Shown piece by piece: positions 11,370 through 20,719 of a stretch of DNA of 64,000 nt. Location of the stretch: assembly GCF_019670005.1 (NCBI RefSeq), contig NZ_AP019783.1:392501-456500 (forward strand). Direction: 5' to 3'. Source of the DNA: Methylomagnum ishizawai. GTDB taxonomy: Bacteria > Pseudomonadota > Gammaproteobacteria > Methylococcales > Methylococcaceae. The notes beneath the pieces were generated by a model that did not search any database, was not told where the DNA came from, and was given only the letters and a program-made list of their open reading frames with translations. Positions within the stretch are counted from its first letter, which is position 1. The number at the start of each line of letters is the position of its first letter. A program made the translations under genes and the position numbers.

Positions 11370-12125
11370 TTGATCGATATCCTCTATCAGGACGACTGGC
11401 TGGTCGCGGTGCATAAGCCGGCGGGACTCTTGGTGCATCGCTCCGCCATCGACCGCCATGAAACCCGCTACGCCTTGCAAATGACCCGCGACCTCCTGGG
11501 GCGGCGGGTGTATCCGGTGCATCGCCTGGACAAACCCACCGCCGGGATTTTGATATTCGCCCTGGAGGTGGACATGGCCCGGCGGCTGACCGGCTTGTTC
11601 GCCGGGGGCGGTGTCGAGAAACTTTACACCGCCGTGGTACGCGGCCATACCGCCGGGCGGGGCGTCATCGACTACGCCCTGGCCGAGGAGGCCGACCCCA
11701 TGACCGATGCCCTGGCCCAACCCGGCAAACCCGCCCAGCCCGCCCTCACCCATTACCGCCGCCTCGCCACCGCCGAACTGCCGTTTCCGGTCGGGCGCTA
11801 TGCCAGTTGCCGCTATTCCTGGTTGGCGATCTCGCCCAAGACCGGGCGCAAGCACCAAATCCGCCGCCATATGAAGCATATCTTCCATCCCGTGGTGGGC
11901 GACACCAGCCATGGCGATGGACGGCATAACCAATTCTTCCGCGGGCATTTCGGCTGCCACCGGCTGTTGCTGGCCGCGGTCCGGCTGGGTTTCGTCCATC
12001 CCGCCACCGGCGTTGGCTTGGCGCTCGCCGCGCCGCTCGACCCGGAATTCCGCGCCGTCCTGGCCGGGCTGGGCTGGAATCCCGCCGCCCCCCTGGATTT
12101 TCCCCTCCACCCCGATGGCCCCTGA
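11370..12125 (+). CDS. truC: tRNA pseudouridine synthase, TruC/RluA family
   Basis: A 251-residue RluA-type pseudouridine synthase. The catalytic motif HRLDKPTAGIL contains the nucleophilic Asp, and KHQIRRHMKH and GDTSHGDG complete the fold. The N-terminus reads LIDILYQDDWLVAVHKPAG, closely matching E. coli TruC (MLEILYQDEW), which modifies U65 of tRNA. This supports a TTG start at 11370; an upstream ATG at 11253 would add an unrelated 39-residue tail overlapping the mutarotase. The stop is 4 nt before the next gene. Exact tRNA target by similarity only. Confidence 0.9.
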   Translation: MIDILYQDDWLVAVHKPAGLLVHRSAIDRHETRYALQMTRDLLGRRVYPVHRLDKPTAGILIFALEVDMARRLTGLFAGGGVEKLYTAVVRGHTAGRGVIDYALAEEADPMTDALAQPGKPAQPALTHYRRLATAELPFPVGRYASCRYSWLAISPKTGRKHQIRRHMKHIFHPVVGDTSHGDGRHNQFFRGHFGCHRLLLAAVRLGFVHPATGVGLALAAPLDPEFRAVLAGLGWNPAAPLDFPLHPDGP

Positions 12126-12129
12126 TCCC

Positions 12130-12972
12130 ATGTCACAACCGCCCAATACCCGCATCATGGCCTTGTACTGCGACTTCGAGAACGTCGCCCTCGGCGTCCG
12201 CGCCCTGAAATCCAAAGCCTTCGATATCCAGAAAGTGCTGGAGCGCCTGCTGCTCAAGGGCAATATCGTCGTGAAAAAGGCATATTGCGACTGGGAGCGT
12301 TACAAGGAATTCAAGGCCGCGATGCACGAGGCGGCGTTCGAACTGATCGAAATCCCCCATGTACGGCAATCGGGCAAGAATTCCGCCGATATCCGCATGG
12401 TGGTGGACGCCCTGGACCTCTGCTACACCAAGGCCCATGTCGATACCTTCGTCATCATCAGCGGCGATTCGGATTTTTCGCCCCTGGTCAGCAAACTGCG
12501 CGAGAACAACAAGTTGGTGATCGGCGTCGGGGTGAAGGAATCGACTTCCGACCTGTTGATCGCCAATTGCGACGAGTTCATCTATTACGACGATTTGGTG
12601 CGCGAGACCGAATCCAAGGAACAGCGCAAGGCCAAGCGCAAGCCCAAGGCCGCGTCCGCCAAGGCGGCCAAGGCGCCCGCCGAACCCGTGGCCGAACCGG
12701 CCAAGCCGCCCGATAAGCGGCAACAGGCCTTGGATTGGGTGGTGGAGACGGTGGAGGATTTGTTCGAGGAACGCGGCGACGAAGGCAAGGTCTGGGGTTC
12801 GATGGTCAAACAAGCGCTCAAGCGGCGCAAACCAGGCTTCAACGAAACCTACCACGGCTTCCGCAGCTTCGCCGACTTGCTGGAAGAGGCTCAGGCCCGC
12901 AAGCTCCTGGCCTTGGAATTCGACGAGAAGTCGGGGGGGTATATCGTGCAGGGCTTGGCGCGGGAGGATTGA
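12130..12972 (+). CDS. NYN-domain (LabA/DUF88-type) protein with C-terminal OST-HTH/LOTUS-like domain
   Basis: A 280-residue protein. The N-terminal NYN/PIN-like nuclease domain (residues 10-160) shows the acidic signatures YCDFEN (Asp15), SADIRMVVDAL and ISGDSDFSPL, which in the family position metal ions for RNA cleavage. A Lys/Ala/Pro-rich linker (about 160-200) follows. The C-terminal domain (about 205-278, from RQQALDWVVETVEDL) resembles the LOTUS/OST-HTH RNA-binding fold (VWGSMVKQALKRRKPGFNE, FRSFADLLEEA). It follows the tRNA pseudouridine synthase by 4 nt, consistent with a role in RNA metabolism. The biological substrate is unknown. The ATG at 12130 gives a native NYN start. Confidence 0.85.
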   Translation: MSQPPNTRIMALYCDFENVALGVRALKSKAFDIQKVLERLLLKGNIVVKKAYCDWERYKEFKAAMHEAAFELIEIPHVRQSGKNSADIRMVVDALDLCYTKAHVDTFVIISGDSDFSPLVSKLRENNKLVIGVGVKESTSDLLIANCDEFIYYDDLVRETESKEQRKAKRKPKAASAKAAKAPAEPVAEPAKPPDKRQQALDWVVETVEDLFEERGDEGKVWGSMVKQALKRRKPGFNETYHGFRSFADLLEEAQARKLLALEFDEKSGGYIVQGLARED

Positions 12973-13442
12973 GGCAGCGGATAAACCTGGCTTGGATTCG
13001 GCGAGGTTGGGCGGCGATACTGGCAGAGCCGCCGTCGCCGGAATATTGGTTAATGCAAGCTTGTTCGTGGGGGTGGCGATAAGCACCTGTTTCGATGGAG
13101 GCCCATTAAATCAATGGCTTGCGTGGCGTGGGGGCTGGAATTCCAATGTCTTTAAAAATTTACAAGTCCATGTTGTGCTGTTGGATTGAATGAGAAAGCG
13201 TATTTGAAACAAAGAGATAAAGTTTTGGTATGATATGTGCTTTATATAATGCTACGTTAAGATTGAGCGAAAGCCGATCCGCTTGGCTGGAATGATGACC
13301 GGACAGAGTGGGTAGGCTTGTGGGAATAAAATCGGCGTTTGGTTGGGTAAGGGCGACCGCTTCGGGTTTCCCAAGATCTCGGGGTTGTCACCTTATGATC
13401 GCTTCCATGAAGGCGCTTACTTTTGTGCAGGAAAAAACCATT
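12973..13442. other. 470-bp intergenic region upstream of the first PEP-CTERM gene
   Basis: No convincing gene is visible here. The middle (about 13140-13260) is markedly AT-richer than the surroundings. It holds a TATAAT hexamer at 13245-13250, preceded by TTGGTA at a short 14-nt spacing, so it is only a weak sigma-70 promoter candidate. An in-frame upstream extension of the PEP-CTERM ORF from 13308 lacks a signal peptide at its start and is not favoured. Confidence 0.5.
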
Positions 13443-14126
13443 ATGAAATCTTTATTTCTTAAAGCCGCCGTGTTGACTATGGCGACCGGGCTTTCGGGCA
13501 CCGCACAGGCGATCTCGCTTTTGATCGATGATTTCAATACCGATCAACTTGTTTCTGACGTAGCGGGAGGCTCGCCAAGTACTCAAGCCGAGAATAATTT
13601 TTCGGGCACTAGCCTGGTTGGCGCTGATCGTACGGTTACCGTCAATGCGATTGACAATCCTGGTATCGGTGGCACCGCCAGGTTGAATGCCGAATTCACC
13701 AATGGCTTGCCCGGCGATGGTATCCTGGGCATATCGGCTAACTCCGCCTCCTTGGGTGGAACCGTCCAGATTACTTATAACGGCTTTGCCAGCACCGATT
13801 TCACCCTTGCGGGTACCTCGATCGCCATGGATGTGGTGAGTGTGGACACGGGGGTTAGCGTTTCCGTTCTAGTGAACGGCACCTCTACGTCCGGTACCGT
13901 GCCTTTTGCTGGCTCCGGTGTATTTGACGTAGGGTTTAACGAATTCAGCGATCCTAGCGTCTTTACCCATGTGACTTCCATTGTTTTTACCTTCTCCGGT
14001 AGCACGCCTTACGACGCCAATTTCCAACTTCTGCGCGTGTTCAATAATCCGGAACCCGCCACCCTATTCCTGCTGGGGGCTGGCTTTGCGGGTATGGCCG
14101 CCCGCATCCGCCGCAAATCCATTTAA
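13443..14126 (+). CDS. PEP-CTERM sorting domain protein
   Basis: A 227-residue exported protein. It has a Sec signal peptide (MKSLFLKAAVLTMATGLSG then TAQA), a Ser/Thr/Gly-rich beta-type body, and a C-terminal PEP-CTERM tail: NPEPATLFLLG, a hydrophobic helix, and the basic end RIRRKSI. In bacteria with exosortase/EPS systems such tails direct proteins to the envelope for processing. No Cys is present in the mature part. The ATG at 13443 starts the signal peptide; an upstream extension to 13308 is unlikely. No exosortase gene lies in the window. Substrate or surface role is unknown. Confidence 0.85.
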   Translation: MKSLFLKAAVLTMATGLSGTAQAISLLIDDFNTDQLVSDVAGGSPSTQAENNFSGTSLVGADRTVTVNAIDNPGIGGTARLNAEFTNGLPGDGILGISANSASLGGTVQITYNGFASTDFTLAGTSIAMDVVSVDTGVSVSVLVNGTSTSGTVPFAGSGVFDVGFNEFSDPSVFTHVTSIVFTFSGSTPYDANFQLLRVFNNPEPATLFLLGAGFAGMAARIRRKSI

Positions 14127-14148
14127 AAACCGACTTCCGAGCGCAGAC

Positions 14149-14176
14149 AAAAAAGGTAGCCCTGCCTACCTTTTTT
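14149..14176 (+). terminator. Rho-independent terminator after the first PEP-CTERM gene
   Basis: An 11-bp stem (AAAAAAGGTAG with CTACCTTTTTT), loop CCCTGC, lies 22 nt after the stop codon and ends in a run of T. The A-run on the other side makes it potentially bidirectional. Confidence 0.85.
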
Positions 14177-14434
14177 GTTGCCACGGGAGGGGGAATGTAG
14201 GACCGGACCGGTCCGTCTGTTGATTTTTACAGCTAAAACCGACCGGTTCAGCGGGAATACGCGGATTTCGAGTCCCCGTCCATTGAATATCAAAAAACGC
14301 CGCCGTCTGGGCGGGATATTTTCTGGCTTTGCATATGATTTTTTTGTCCGAATTTTTAACAACCGGCGATGCCGATATGGGCGGCTGGTATACGGCCCTA
14401 GCTAGACCAATGAAATATAACTATAAATTCTCGT
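14177..14434. other. Intergenic stretch between the two PEP-CTERM genes
   Basis: No gene is supported. A short palindrome GGACCGGTCC lies near 14203-14212. The distal part (14330-14430) is AT-rich. The promoter-like element of the next gene follows. Confidence 0.5.
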
Positions 14435-14450
14435 GGGCATGGAAGCTGCT
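14435..14450 (+). promoter_or_regulatory. Candidate sigma-54 promoter of the second PEP-CTERM gene
   Basis: GGGCATG-N4-CTGCT matches the sigma-54 consensus TGGCACG-N4-TTGCW at 9 of 12 fixed positions. The invariant GG (14436-14437) and GC (14448-14449) are exactly 10 nt apart. It lies about 87 nt before the start codon. Sigma-54 control of PEP-CTERM genes through PrsK/PrsR is known in some species; its use here is inference. Confidence 0.45.
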
Positions 14451-14536
14451 AATATATTGATACCTTTCTAATCAACGTCATCAGCAGTCTTGGGAGTCGT
14501 CTTCCGACCCCGCTTTGCACGATGGAGCAAGCGATC

Positions 14537-15358
14537 ATGTTTAACCGAAAACCAGCCCACTTGGCCCTGTTGGCCGTTTTGGTCGGCGCATCCACGGGTG
14601 CGGACGCCCTCATGGTGGATAATTTCAAAAACCCCAATCCCGCCAACGAGGCTTTTTTGAACCAGCCGACGGACACGTCGGCTTGGTCGACGGATGACGC
14701 CGCGAGCGGGGCTATCGGTGGCTATCGGGACCTGTATTTGAAAAATCCTAGCGGGGGTTCCGATGGTACATTCACCTGCCTTTCCGCCGGCAAGGACTCG
14801 GCCGATTGCGCCCCCTATATCGGAACCACCGGCTTGGTGATATACAACGCGGGCGATGTCAATGCCAACGCGCAGGTGTTATGGAATGGCACCAATGGCG
14901 CGACCGAGGCCGATTCGGCCACGCCCGCGATGGGCTTGACCGGCGTGAACCTCTACGAGAACAGCCTCAATCCCGCGATCCACGACGCCCAAGGATTCTA
15001 TTTGGATTTGAACTACCTGACCGCGGGCGTGGACCTGACCATCACCGTGTGGTCGAATTCGGGCGCGGTGTCGGCCAGCAGTACGCTGCACAATTTGCTG
15101 GATTGTCCCCTCAGCAGCCCTCCGTGCGGTTCCCTCTATAAGTTTTTCTCCTTCAGCAGTTTCACGGGCGGCGCGGTGGACTTCGCGGATGTCAACGCCA
15201 TCGCCCTCAGCATCAGCGGTCCGCTCGGGTATTATCTCGAAGCCACCTCCCTGGAGACCCGTACCGATCCGGGCGTCCCGGAACCCGCCACCCTGGCGCT
15301 CACCGGCCTCGGCCTCGTGGGCATGGGCTGGTCCTGCCGCCGCAATGCCAAGCGATAG
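14537..15358 (+). CDS. PEP-CTERM sorting domain protein
   Basis: A 273-residue exported protein. The signal peptide is MFNRKPAHLALLAVLVGAS followed by TGADA; the body is acidic and Asn/Gly/Ser-rich; the C-terminal tail VPEPATLALTGLGLVGMG ends in basic CRRNAKR. The body contains two Cys pairs (FTCLSAGKDSADCAPY and DCPLSSPPCG) that may form disulfides, unlike the first PEP-CTERM protein. The ATG at 14537 is chosen because GGAG lies 9 nt upstream; the ATG at 14522 has no such site. It is probably sorted by an exosortase encoded elsewhere. Function unknown. Confidence 0.85.
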   Translation: MFNRKPAHLALLAVLVGASTGADALMVDNFKNPNPANEAFLNQPTDTSAWSTDDAASGAIGGYRDLYLKNPSGGSDGTFTCLSAGKDSADCAPYIGTTGLVIYNAGDVNANAQVLWNGTNGATEADSATPAMGLTGVNLYENSLNPAIHDAQGFYLDLNYLTAGVDLTITVWSNSGAVSASSTLHNLLDCPLSSPPCGSLYKFFSFSSFTGGAVDFADVNAIALSISGPLGYYLEATSLETRTDPGVPEPATLALTGLGLVGMGWSCRRNAKR

Positions 15359-15378
15359 GCCACCACCAACACGGGCAT

Positions 15379-15407
15379 AAAAAAACCGGGTCGTCCCCGG
15401 TTTTTTT
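15379..15407. terminator. Bidirectional terminator between PEP-CTERM gene and der
   Basis: A perfect stem AAAAAAACCGGG / CCCGGTTTTTTT with a short TCGTC-type loop serves both converging transcripts: the PEP-CTERM gene ends 20 nt to the left, and the minus-strand der gene ends at 15416 on the right. Confidence 0.92.
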
Positions 15408-15415
15408 ATGCCCCG

Positions 15416-16807
15416 CTATTTCTTCGCATGTTTCATCAGCCTGCGCCGCTTGCGGATTTGCCGTTCCGTGAGCGGGTTGCGGCGGCCCTGGTAGGGATTG
15501 TCCCCGCCCTTGAATTCCAGCCGGACCGGGGTGCCGTGCAGGTCCAGCGCCTCGCGGAAGGCGTTGCCGAGGTAGCGCTTGTAGCTGCCGGGGATTTCGT
15601 CGGTCTGGTTGCCGTGGATGACGATGGTGGGTGGGTTGCTGCCGCCCTGGTGGGCGTATTTCAGCTTGATGCGGCGGCCGCGCACCAGGGGCGGCTGGTG
15701 GGCGGCGACCACGTCCTGGAGCAACCGGGTCAGCCGGGCGGTGGACATGTCCAGCATCGAGGCGGCGTACACGCCCTCCACGGCGTCGAACAAATTGCCG
15801 ACCCCGGTGCCGTGCAGGGCCGAGATGAAATATTTCTCGGCGAAATCGACGAAGCCGAGCTTGAGGTCGATCTGGCGGCGGATTTCTTCCTTGTGATCGT
15901 GGGCCAGGCCGTCCCATTTGTTCAGGCCGACGATGAGCCCCCGGCCGATCTCCAGCACCATGCCCAACAGGGTCGCGTCCTGGTCGGTCACGCCTTCGCG
16001 GGCGTCGATGATATAGACCACCACATGGGCCTTCTCGATGGCCTGCATGGCCTTGATGACGCTGAACTTCTCGATGGTCTCGGCGATGCGGCCGCGGCGG
16101 CGGATGCCGGCGGTGTCGATCAGGGTGTAGGGCTTGCCCTGGCGCTCGAAGGGGATATGGATGCTGTCGCGGGTGGTGCCGGGCTGGTCGAACACGACCA
16201 CGCGCTCCTCGCCCAGCATCCGGTTGACCAGGGTGGATTTGCCGACGTTGGGACGGCCCACCACGGCGACATGGATGCCGGGGGCCGCGTCGGCGGAATC
16301 TTCCGGGTCTTCCGCCGGGAGCTTGTCCCGCACGGCGTCGAGCAGGGCGTCTATCCCCAGGGCGTGGGAGGCGGACAGGGGATGCGGCTCGCCCAGGCCC
16401 AGGGCGTGGAACTCGTTGGCGGCGAGGGTCTGGCCGGGCCGGTCGAGCTTGTTCACCGCCAGCAGCACCGGCTTGCCGATCCGCCGGAGGTGGGCGGCGA
16501 TGGCCTCGTCCCCGACGTTGAGGCCGTCGCGGCCATCGACCAGGAACAGCACCAGGTCGGACTCTTCCAGCGCGACCCGCACTTGGCGCATGGCCTGCTC
16601 GTCGATGCCGAGTTCGGTTTCGACGATACCGCCGGTATCGACCACGAAGAAATTCCGCCGCCCGCCGCGCTTGACCCGGCCATATTGGCGGTCGCGGGTC
16701 AGGCCGGGGTAGTCCGCGACCAGGGCGTCGCGGGTTTGGGTCAGATAATTGAACAGGGTGGATTTCCCCACATTGGGGCGGCCCACCAGGGCGACTACGG
16801 GTAACAT
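15416..16807 (-). CDS. der: Ribosome-associated GTPase Der (EngA)
   Basis: A 463-residue essential ribosome-assembly GTPase with two tandem G domains. The first P-loop GRPNVGKST is at residues 9-17; the second, identical P-loop lies near residue 180. NKLDRPG and NKWDGLAHD are the two G4 motifs. A C-terminal KH-like domain follows, ending in a basic tail ([12 protein letters not shown]). It acts in 50S subunit maturation. The start at 16807 ([12 protein letters not shown]) is the family N-terminus; a longer reading frame upstream lies inside bamB. It is the last gene of the hisS-yfgM-bamB-der block, 2 nt after bamB. Confidence 0.97.
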   Translation of the reverse strand: MLPVVALVGRPNVGKSTLFNYLTQTRDALVADYPGLTRDRQYGRVKRGGRRNFFVVDTGGIVETELGIDEQAMRQVRVALEESDLVLFLVDGRDGLNVGDEAIAAHLRRIGKPVLLAVNKLDRPGQTLAANEFHALGLGEPHPLSASHALGIDALLDAVRDKLPAEDPEDSADAAPGIHVAVVGRPNVGKSTLVNRMLGEERVVVFDQPGTTRDSIHIPFERQGKPYTLIDTAGIRRRGRIAETIEKFSVIKAMQAIEKAHVVVYIIDAREGVTDQDATLLGMVLEIGRGLIVGLNKWDGLAHDHKEEIRRQIDLKLGFVDFAEKYFISALHGTGVGNLFDAVEGVYAASMLDMSTARLTRLLQDVVAAHQPPLVRGRRIKLKYAHQGGSNPPTIVIHGNQTDEIPGSYKRYLGNAFREALDLHGTPVRLEFKGGDNPYQGRRNPLTERQIRKRRRLMKHAKK

Positions 16808-16809
16808 GG

Positions 16810-17997
16810 CTACTCCAGCGCGACGGCGGCCAGGACGCCGCCGGCGGTATATACGTAAATGATATCGTCGTAGACGACGGGCGCGGCGCGGATCGGCTGG
16901 TCGTCGTCCAGGCGCACCCGGCCCAACAAGCCGCCGTCGTCCTGGGATAGCGCGTGCAGGTAGCCCTCGAAATCGCCCAGCACCAGATAATCCTTGACCA
17001 AGGCGGGGACGGTGAGGCGGCGCATGTGCAAATCGGTTTGTTTCCACAGATCGTTGCCGCTGTGGATATCCAGTTCCCAGACATCGCTGTTGGCATCGGT
17101 CAGGAACAGGCCGCGGCGGTCGCCGGCCAGGCCGTGGCTGGAATAGACCTGCTCCTGCCGCCACGCCACATCGCCACCGTGCAGGTCGACCGCCGCCACG
17201 CCCGCCTGATAGCCGGTGACATAGGCGGTGTCGCCCTTGATATAGGCGTCGGCGTCCAGTTCGACCAGGCGCTCGACCTCGGAACGGCCATGGGGGAGGG
17301 CGACCACGGCTTCCCAGGCCGGTTTGCCGTCGGCGAGCCCGAGCGCGACCAGCTTGCCGCCGCCGAAGCCGTCCAGCACCAGATCGTCCGCGAGGGTCGG
17401 CGAACCCAGGGAGCGCACCGACAAGGGCGGGATGCTGCGTTCATAGGACCAGCGGGTGCCGCCGCTCTGTTCGTCCAGGCCGATCACCCGGCCATCGCTG
17501 GTGCGGACCACGATGGTATGGCTCTCGACGCGGGGCAGGGCCAGGATTTCGCTGGTCAAGGTGGTTTTCCAGGCCAGCGAGCCATCCAGCGCGTTCAAGG
17601 CCACCAATTCGCCGTTGCTGGTGCCGAACAAGAGCTTGTCGCCCGCCGCCACCGGACCCGAGGAGAACGCGAATTCGGTTTCCACCGACCAGAGCTTATC
17701 GCCCTTGAGGCGGTTGTGGGCCTCGACCACGCCTTTGCGGTCGGCGGCGTAGACCCGGTCCTCGGTCACGGCGGGCACCAGGTTCACCACTTGTTCATCG
17801 TAGCCGTCGCCGATGGTGGCGTCCCACAATACCGTGAGCTTGACCTTGGGTTCCAGGGGTTGCAACTCGTTGGGTGGGTCGGCGTTGTCGGTGCCGGAGA
17901 TCAAGCCTTGCACCGATTCGGCCAGGTCCTTGAACGCGCTGAATTCGGCGCAGCCCGACAACACTCCCAAGCTCAGCAAAAGAAGGGTCAGGCGCAT
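16810..17997 (-). CDS. bamB: Outer membrane assembly lipoprotein BamB
   Basis: A 395-residue lipoprotein with signal peptide and lipobox LSGC (Cys16). The rest is an eight-bladed PQQ-type beta-propeller; recurring blade motifs such as [18 protein letters not shown] and [18 protein letters not shown] are visible. BamB supports the BAM complex that inserts beta-barrel proteins into the outer membrane. Its ATG overlaps the yfgM stop by one base, and der follows directly, the conserved gammaproteobacterial order. Confidence 0.95.
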   Translation of the reverse strand: MRLTLLLLSLGVLSGCAEFSAFKDLAESVQGLISGTDNADPPNELQPLEPKVKLTVLWDATIGDGYDEQVVNLVPAVTEDRVYAADRKGVVEAHNRLKGDKLWSVETEFAFSSGPVAAGDKLLFGTSNGELVALNALDGSLAWKTTLTSEILALPRVESHTIVVRTSDGRVIGLDEQSGGTRWSYERSIPPLSVRSLGSPTLADDLVLDGFGGGKLVALGLADGKPAWEAVVALPHGRSEVERLVELDADAYIKGDTAYVTGYQAGVAAVDLHGGDVAWRQEQVYSSHGLAGDRRGLFLTDANSDVWELDIHSGNDLWKQTDLHMRRLTVPALVKDYLVLGDFEGYLHALSQDDGGLLGRVRLDDDQPIRAAPVVYDDIIYVYTAGGVLAAVALE

Positions 17998-18629
17998 CAG
18001 TTCGCCGTGCCGGGCAGGTCGTTGAGTTTGAGTTCCAACAGGGGGGAGTTTTCGCCGAGTTCCTTGGCTTTCCCGTAGGCGAGGCGGGCATCCGCCGGAC
18101 GTTTGGCGGCGGCGTAGAGATCGCCCTTGAGTTCCTCGTACAGCCCGGCCAGCTTGCCGGCTTGCTGGTCGGTGACCGGCTCGATCAGCTTCAAGGCCGC
18201 GTCGGTTTCGCCGCCCGCCAGCAAGGCCCGGCCCAGCCGCAGCCGGGCCAGGGCTTTCAGGTTGTCGTCGTGGCTCTTGGCGAGTTCCTCTTCCAGGGCT
18301 TGTTTGGCCCCGGCCAGATCGCCTTTGTCGGCCTTGGCCTTGGCGAGGAAGAGCCGGGCATATTCGGCATAGCTGGTCGAGCCATATTGCTCGATGAGGC
18401 GCTCGCTCAGCTTGAGGGCCGGGTCGGTCTGCCGGGCTTCCGAGGCCTTGAGCAATTGCTGGTAGAGGTTGCTGGCCTGTTCAATGGCGCCACGGCGGTT
18501 GTTTTGCCACATGTTCCAAGCGCCCACCATGGCGAGCCCGAGCAGGACGCCGACGAACGCCGATTGCTTGTTGGTTTTCCACCAGCGGTGTAGCGCTTCG
18601 AGGCGCTCTTCTTCGGATAAATCTTCCAT
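17997..18629 (-). CDS. yfgM: YfgM family periplasmic-chaperone-associated TPR protein
   Basis: A 210-residue inner-membrane protein with a cytoplasmic N-terminus (MEDLSEEERLEALHRWWKTN), one membrane span (SAFVGVLLGLAMVGAWNMW) and periplasmic tetratricopeptide-like repeats. In E. coli YfgM binds the SecYEG translocon and the chaperone PpiD. It lies between hisS (16 nt upstream) and bamB (1-nt overlap). Assignment rests on topology, the N-terminal signature and gene order. Confidence 0.92.
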   Translation of the reverse strand: MEDLSEEERLEALHRWWKTNKQSAFVGVLLGLAMVGAWNMWQNNRRGAIEQASNLYQQLLKASEARQTDPALKLSERLIEQYGSTSYAEYARLFLAKAKADKGDLAGAKQALEEELAKSHDDNLKALARLRLGRALLAGGETDAALKLIEPVTDQQAGKLAGLYEELKGDLYAAAKRPADARLAYGKAKELGENSPLLELKLNDLPGTAN

Positions 18630-18645
18630 TCCGGTCCCCTCGCCG

Positions 18646-19917
18646 TCAGATGAGTTTTTGTAGGAAAGGCACTAGTTCCGCCTGGGCCAGCGTGGTTTGC
18701 CCGGCGTCGGTGCGGAGGTGCTTGATACCGATGTTCAGGTCGCGGGCCTCGTCGTCGCCGAGGATCAAGGCCACCTGGGCACCGCTCTTGTCGGCCCGCT
18801 TGAACTGGCTTTTGAAGCCGCCGCCGCCGCGATGCTCTTGCAGGCGCAAGCCGGGCAGGGCGTCGCGCAGGGATTCGGCCAGGGCCACGGCCTTGCGTTC
18901 GGCCAGCGCGCCCACGCTGATGAGATAGGCGTGCGGCTGGGCCGCCGCCTCGAAGCGCTCGGGCTCGTCCAACAGGTCGATGAGCCGCTCCATCCCCAAG
19001 GCGAAACCCACCGCCGCCGAACCCTTGCCGCCCAGTTGTTCGATCAGCCCGTCGTAGCGGCCCCCGGCGCAGACCGTGCCTTGGGCGCCCAATTCCTGGG
19101 TGACCCACTCGAACACGGTGCGGCAGTAATAATCCAGCCCGCGCACCAACCGGGGATTGACCCCATAAGCGACACCGGCCTCGTCCAGCCGTTCCAGCAG
19201 CCCTTGGAAATGGGCCTTGGATTCTTCGCCGAATTCCTCGGCCAGCACCGGCGCGCCTTCGATGACTTCCCGCAGGTCGGGATTCTTGCTGTCGAGGATA
19301 CGCAGGGGATTGGTTTCCAGCCGCCGCTGGCTGTCCTCGTCCAGCTTTTCGTAATGGGCGCGGAAGTATTCGACCAACTTGGCGCGGTAGGCCAGACGCT
19401 CTTCCGCCGTGCCCAGCGAGTTGATCTGCAATTCCAGCTTGTGGCCTAGCCCGAGTTCGCGCCACAGGCGGCGGCACAGCAGGATCAATTCCGCGTCGAT
19501 ATCGGGGCCGGGCATTCCGTAGGCCTCGACGCCGAGTTGGTTGAACTGGCGGTAGCGGCCTTTCTGCGGGCGCTCATGACGGAACATCGGCCCGGCGTAC
19601 CACAGCCGGTGGGCTTGGTTATGGATCAAACCATGTTCCAAACAGGCCCGCAGGCAACCCGCCGTGCCTTCCGGGCGCAGGGTCAGGGAATCGCCGTTGC
19701 GGTCCTCGAAGGTATACATTTCCTTCTCGACGATATCGGTCACTTCGCCGATGGAACGCTTGAACAACTCGGTCTTTTCCACCAGCGGCATGCGGATTTC
19801 GCGGTAGCCATAGGCCGCCATGACCCGGCGCAGGACCGCCTCGACATGGTGCCAGCGCGGCGTTTGGTCCGGGAGGATATCGTGCATCCCGCGGATCGCC
19901 TGGATGTTTTCAGCCAT
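18646..19917 (-). CDS. hisS: Histidyl-tRNA synthetase
   Basis: A 423-residue class II aminoacyl-tRNA synthetase. Motif 2 region [14 protein letters not shown], the His-binding [21 protein letters not shown] and motif 3 GFALGMERL are all present, followed by the C-terminal anticodon-binding domain (from about residue 325). It charges tRNA-His with histidine. The length matches E. coli HisS (424). It is part of the block from ndk to der. Confidence 0.98.
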   Translation of the reverse strand: MAENIQAIRGMHDILPDQTPRWHHVEAVLRRVMAAYGYREIRMPLVEKTELFKRSIGEVTDIVEKEMYTFEDRNGDSLTLRPEGTAGCLRACLEHGLIHNQAHRLWYAGPMFRHERPQKGRYRQFNQLGVEAYGMPGPDIDAELILLCRRLWRELGLGHKLELQINSLGTAEERLAYRAKLVEYFRAHYEKLDEDSQRRLETNPLRILDSKNPDLREVIEGAPVLAEEFGEESKAHFQGLLERLDEAGVAYGVNPRLVRGLDYYCRTVFEWVTQELGAQGTVCAGGRYDGLIEQLGGKGSAAVGFALGMERLIDLLDEPERFEAAAQPHAYLISVGALAERKAVALAESLRDALPGLRLQEHRGGGGFKSQFKRADKSGAQVALILGDDEARDLNIGIKHLRTDAGQTTLAQAELVPFLQKLI

Positions 19918-19972
19918 TGATACTCCTGATGAAGATTCGCCCCGGCGGGACCGGGGCGGCGGATGCTCGGGG

Positions 19973-20719
19973 CTATTTGCCGCCGGGGAAGCGCTGCCTG
20001 AGCGTGGTGGCGTATTCCTGGGCGGTTTCCTCGTTGCCCAGCGCGGTTTCGATTTCGATGCCGAGCTTGAGGGCTTCGGGATTGGGACCGGCGGCGGCGA
20101 AATAGCGTTCCAGGAAGGCCCGTGCCGACATGAGTTGGCGGTTCTCGCGGCTCAGTTTCGCCATTTCCAGCAAGCTGGGCGGGAAGTTGGGCGCGGCGTC
20201 CAAAGCCTGCCGCAAATAGCCTTCGGCCTCGGCTTTCTTGCCCGCTTTGCGGGCGCAGATGCCGGCATTGGTCAGCGCCACCCAGGGTTGGTCGTACAGC
20301 TTGTTGCCGATGATCTGGTCGAATTGCTCGAAAGCGTCCTGGGTCTTGCCCCGGTTGCACAGGAAGCGCCCGTAATTGTTGCGCGCCCCGTAATTATCGG
20401 GCTTGAGCGACAGCGCCTTCTTGAAACTGGTGTCGGCGTTGGGGTAGTCGTCGATACGCTCGTAGAGGACGCCGATGGAGTTATACGCCTCGCTGTTGTC
20501 GTCGTCCAAGTCGATGGCCCGCTTCATATCCTGCAAGGCGACTTCGTAGCTGCCCGCTTCCATGTATTTCACGCCTTTTTCGACGTAAATCTTGGAAGCC
20601 TCTTGCGGGCTGTATTTGGCGGGCGCGGGTTGCGGCAAGGTTTGGATGGTTTGCGGACTCGACGAACAGGCTCCGAGCAAGCTTGCGAAAACCCAGACGG
20701 TCGAGCGGCGGACGTTCAT
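19973..20719 (-). CDS. pilF: Type IV pilus biogenesis lipoprotein PilF/PilW (TPR)
   Basis: A 248-residue lipoprotein, lipobox LLGAC with Cys18, followed by about six tetratricopeptide repeats (for example [20 protein letters not shown] and [20 protein letters not shown]). PilF/PilW is the pilotin that localises and assembles the PilQ secretin in the outer membrane. The ATG at 20719 overlaps the rlmN stop by 4 nt, so the two are translationally coupled, which matches the conserved rlmN-pilF order. A longer frame running upstream is the shadow of rlmN. Confidence 0.93.
   Translation of the reverse strand: MNVRRSTVWVFASLLGACSSSPQTIQTLPQPAPAKYSPQEASKIYVEKGVKYMEAGSYEVALQDMKRAIDLDDDNSEAYNSIGVLYERIDDYPNADTSFKKALSLKPDNYGARNNYGRFLCNRGKTQDAFEQFDQIIGNKLYDQPWVALTNAGICARKAGKKAEAEGYLRQALDAAPNFPPSLLEMAKLSRENRQLMSARAFLERYFAAAGPNPEALKLGIEIETALGNEETAQEYATTLRQRFPGGK

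Noticed and set aside
13222-13250. Strong sigma-70 promoter for the first PEP-CTERM gene
   Set aside because: TATAAT is perfect, but the nearest -35-like hexamer TTGGTA is only 14 nt away, so it was kept only as a weak note.
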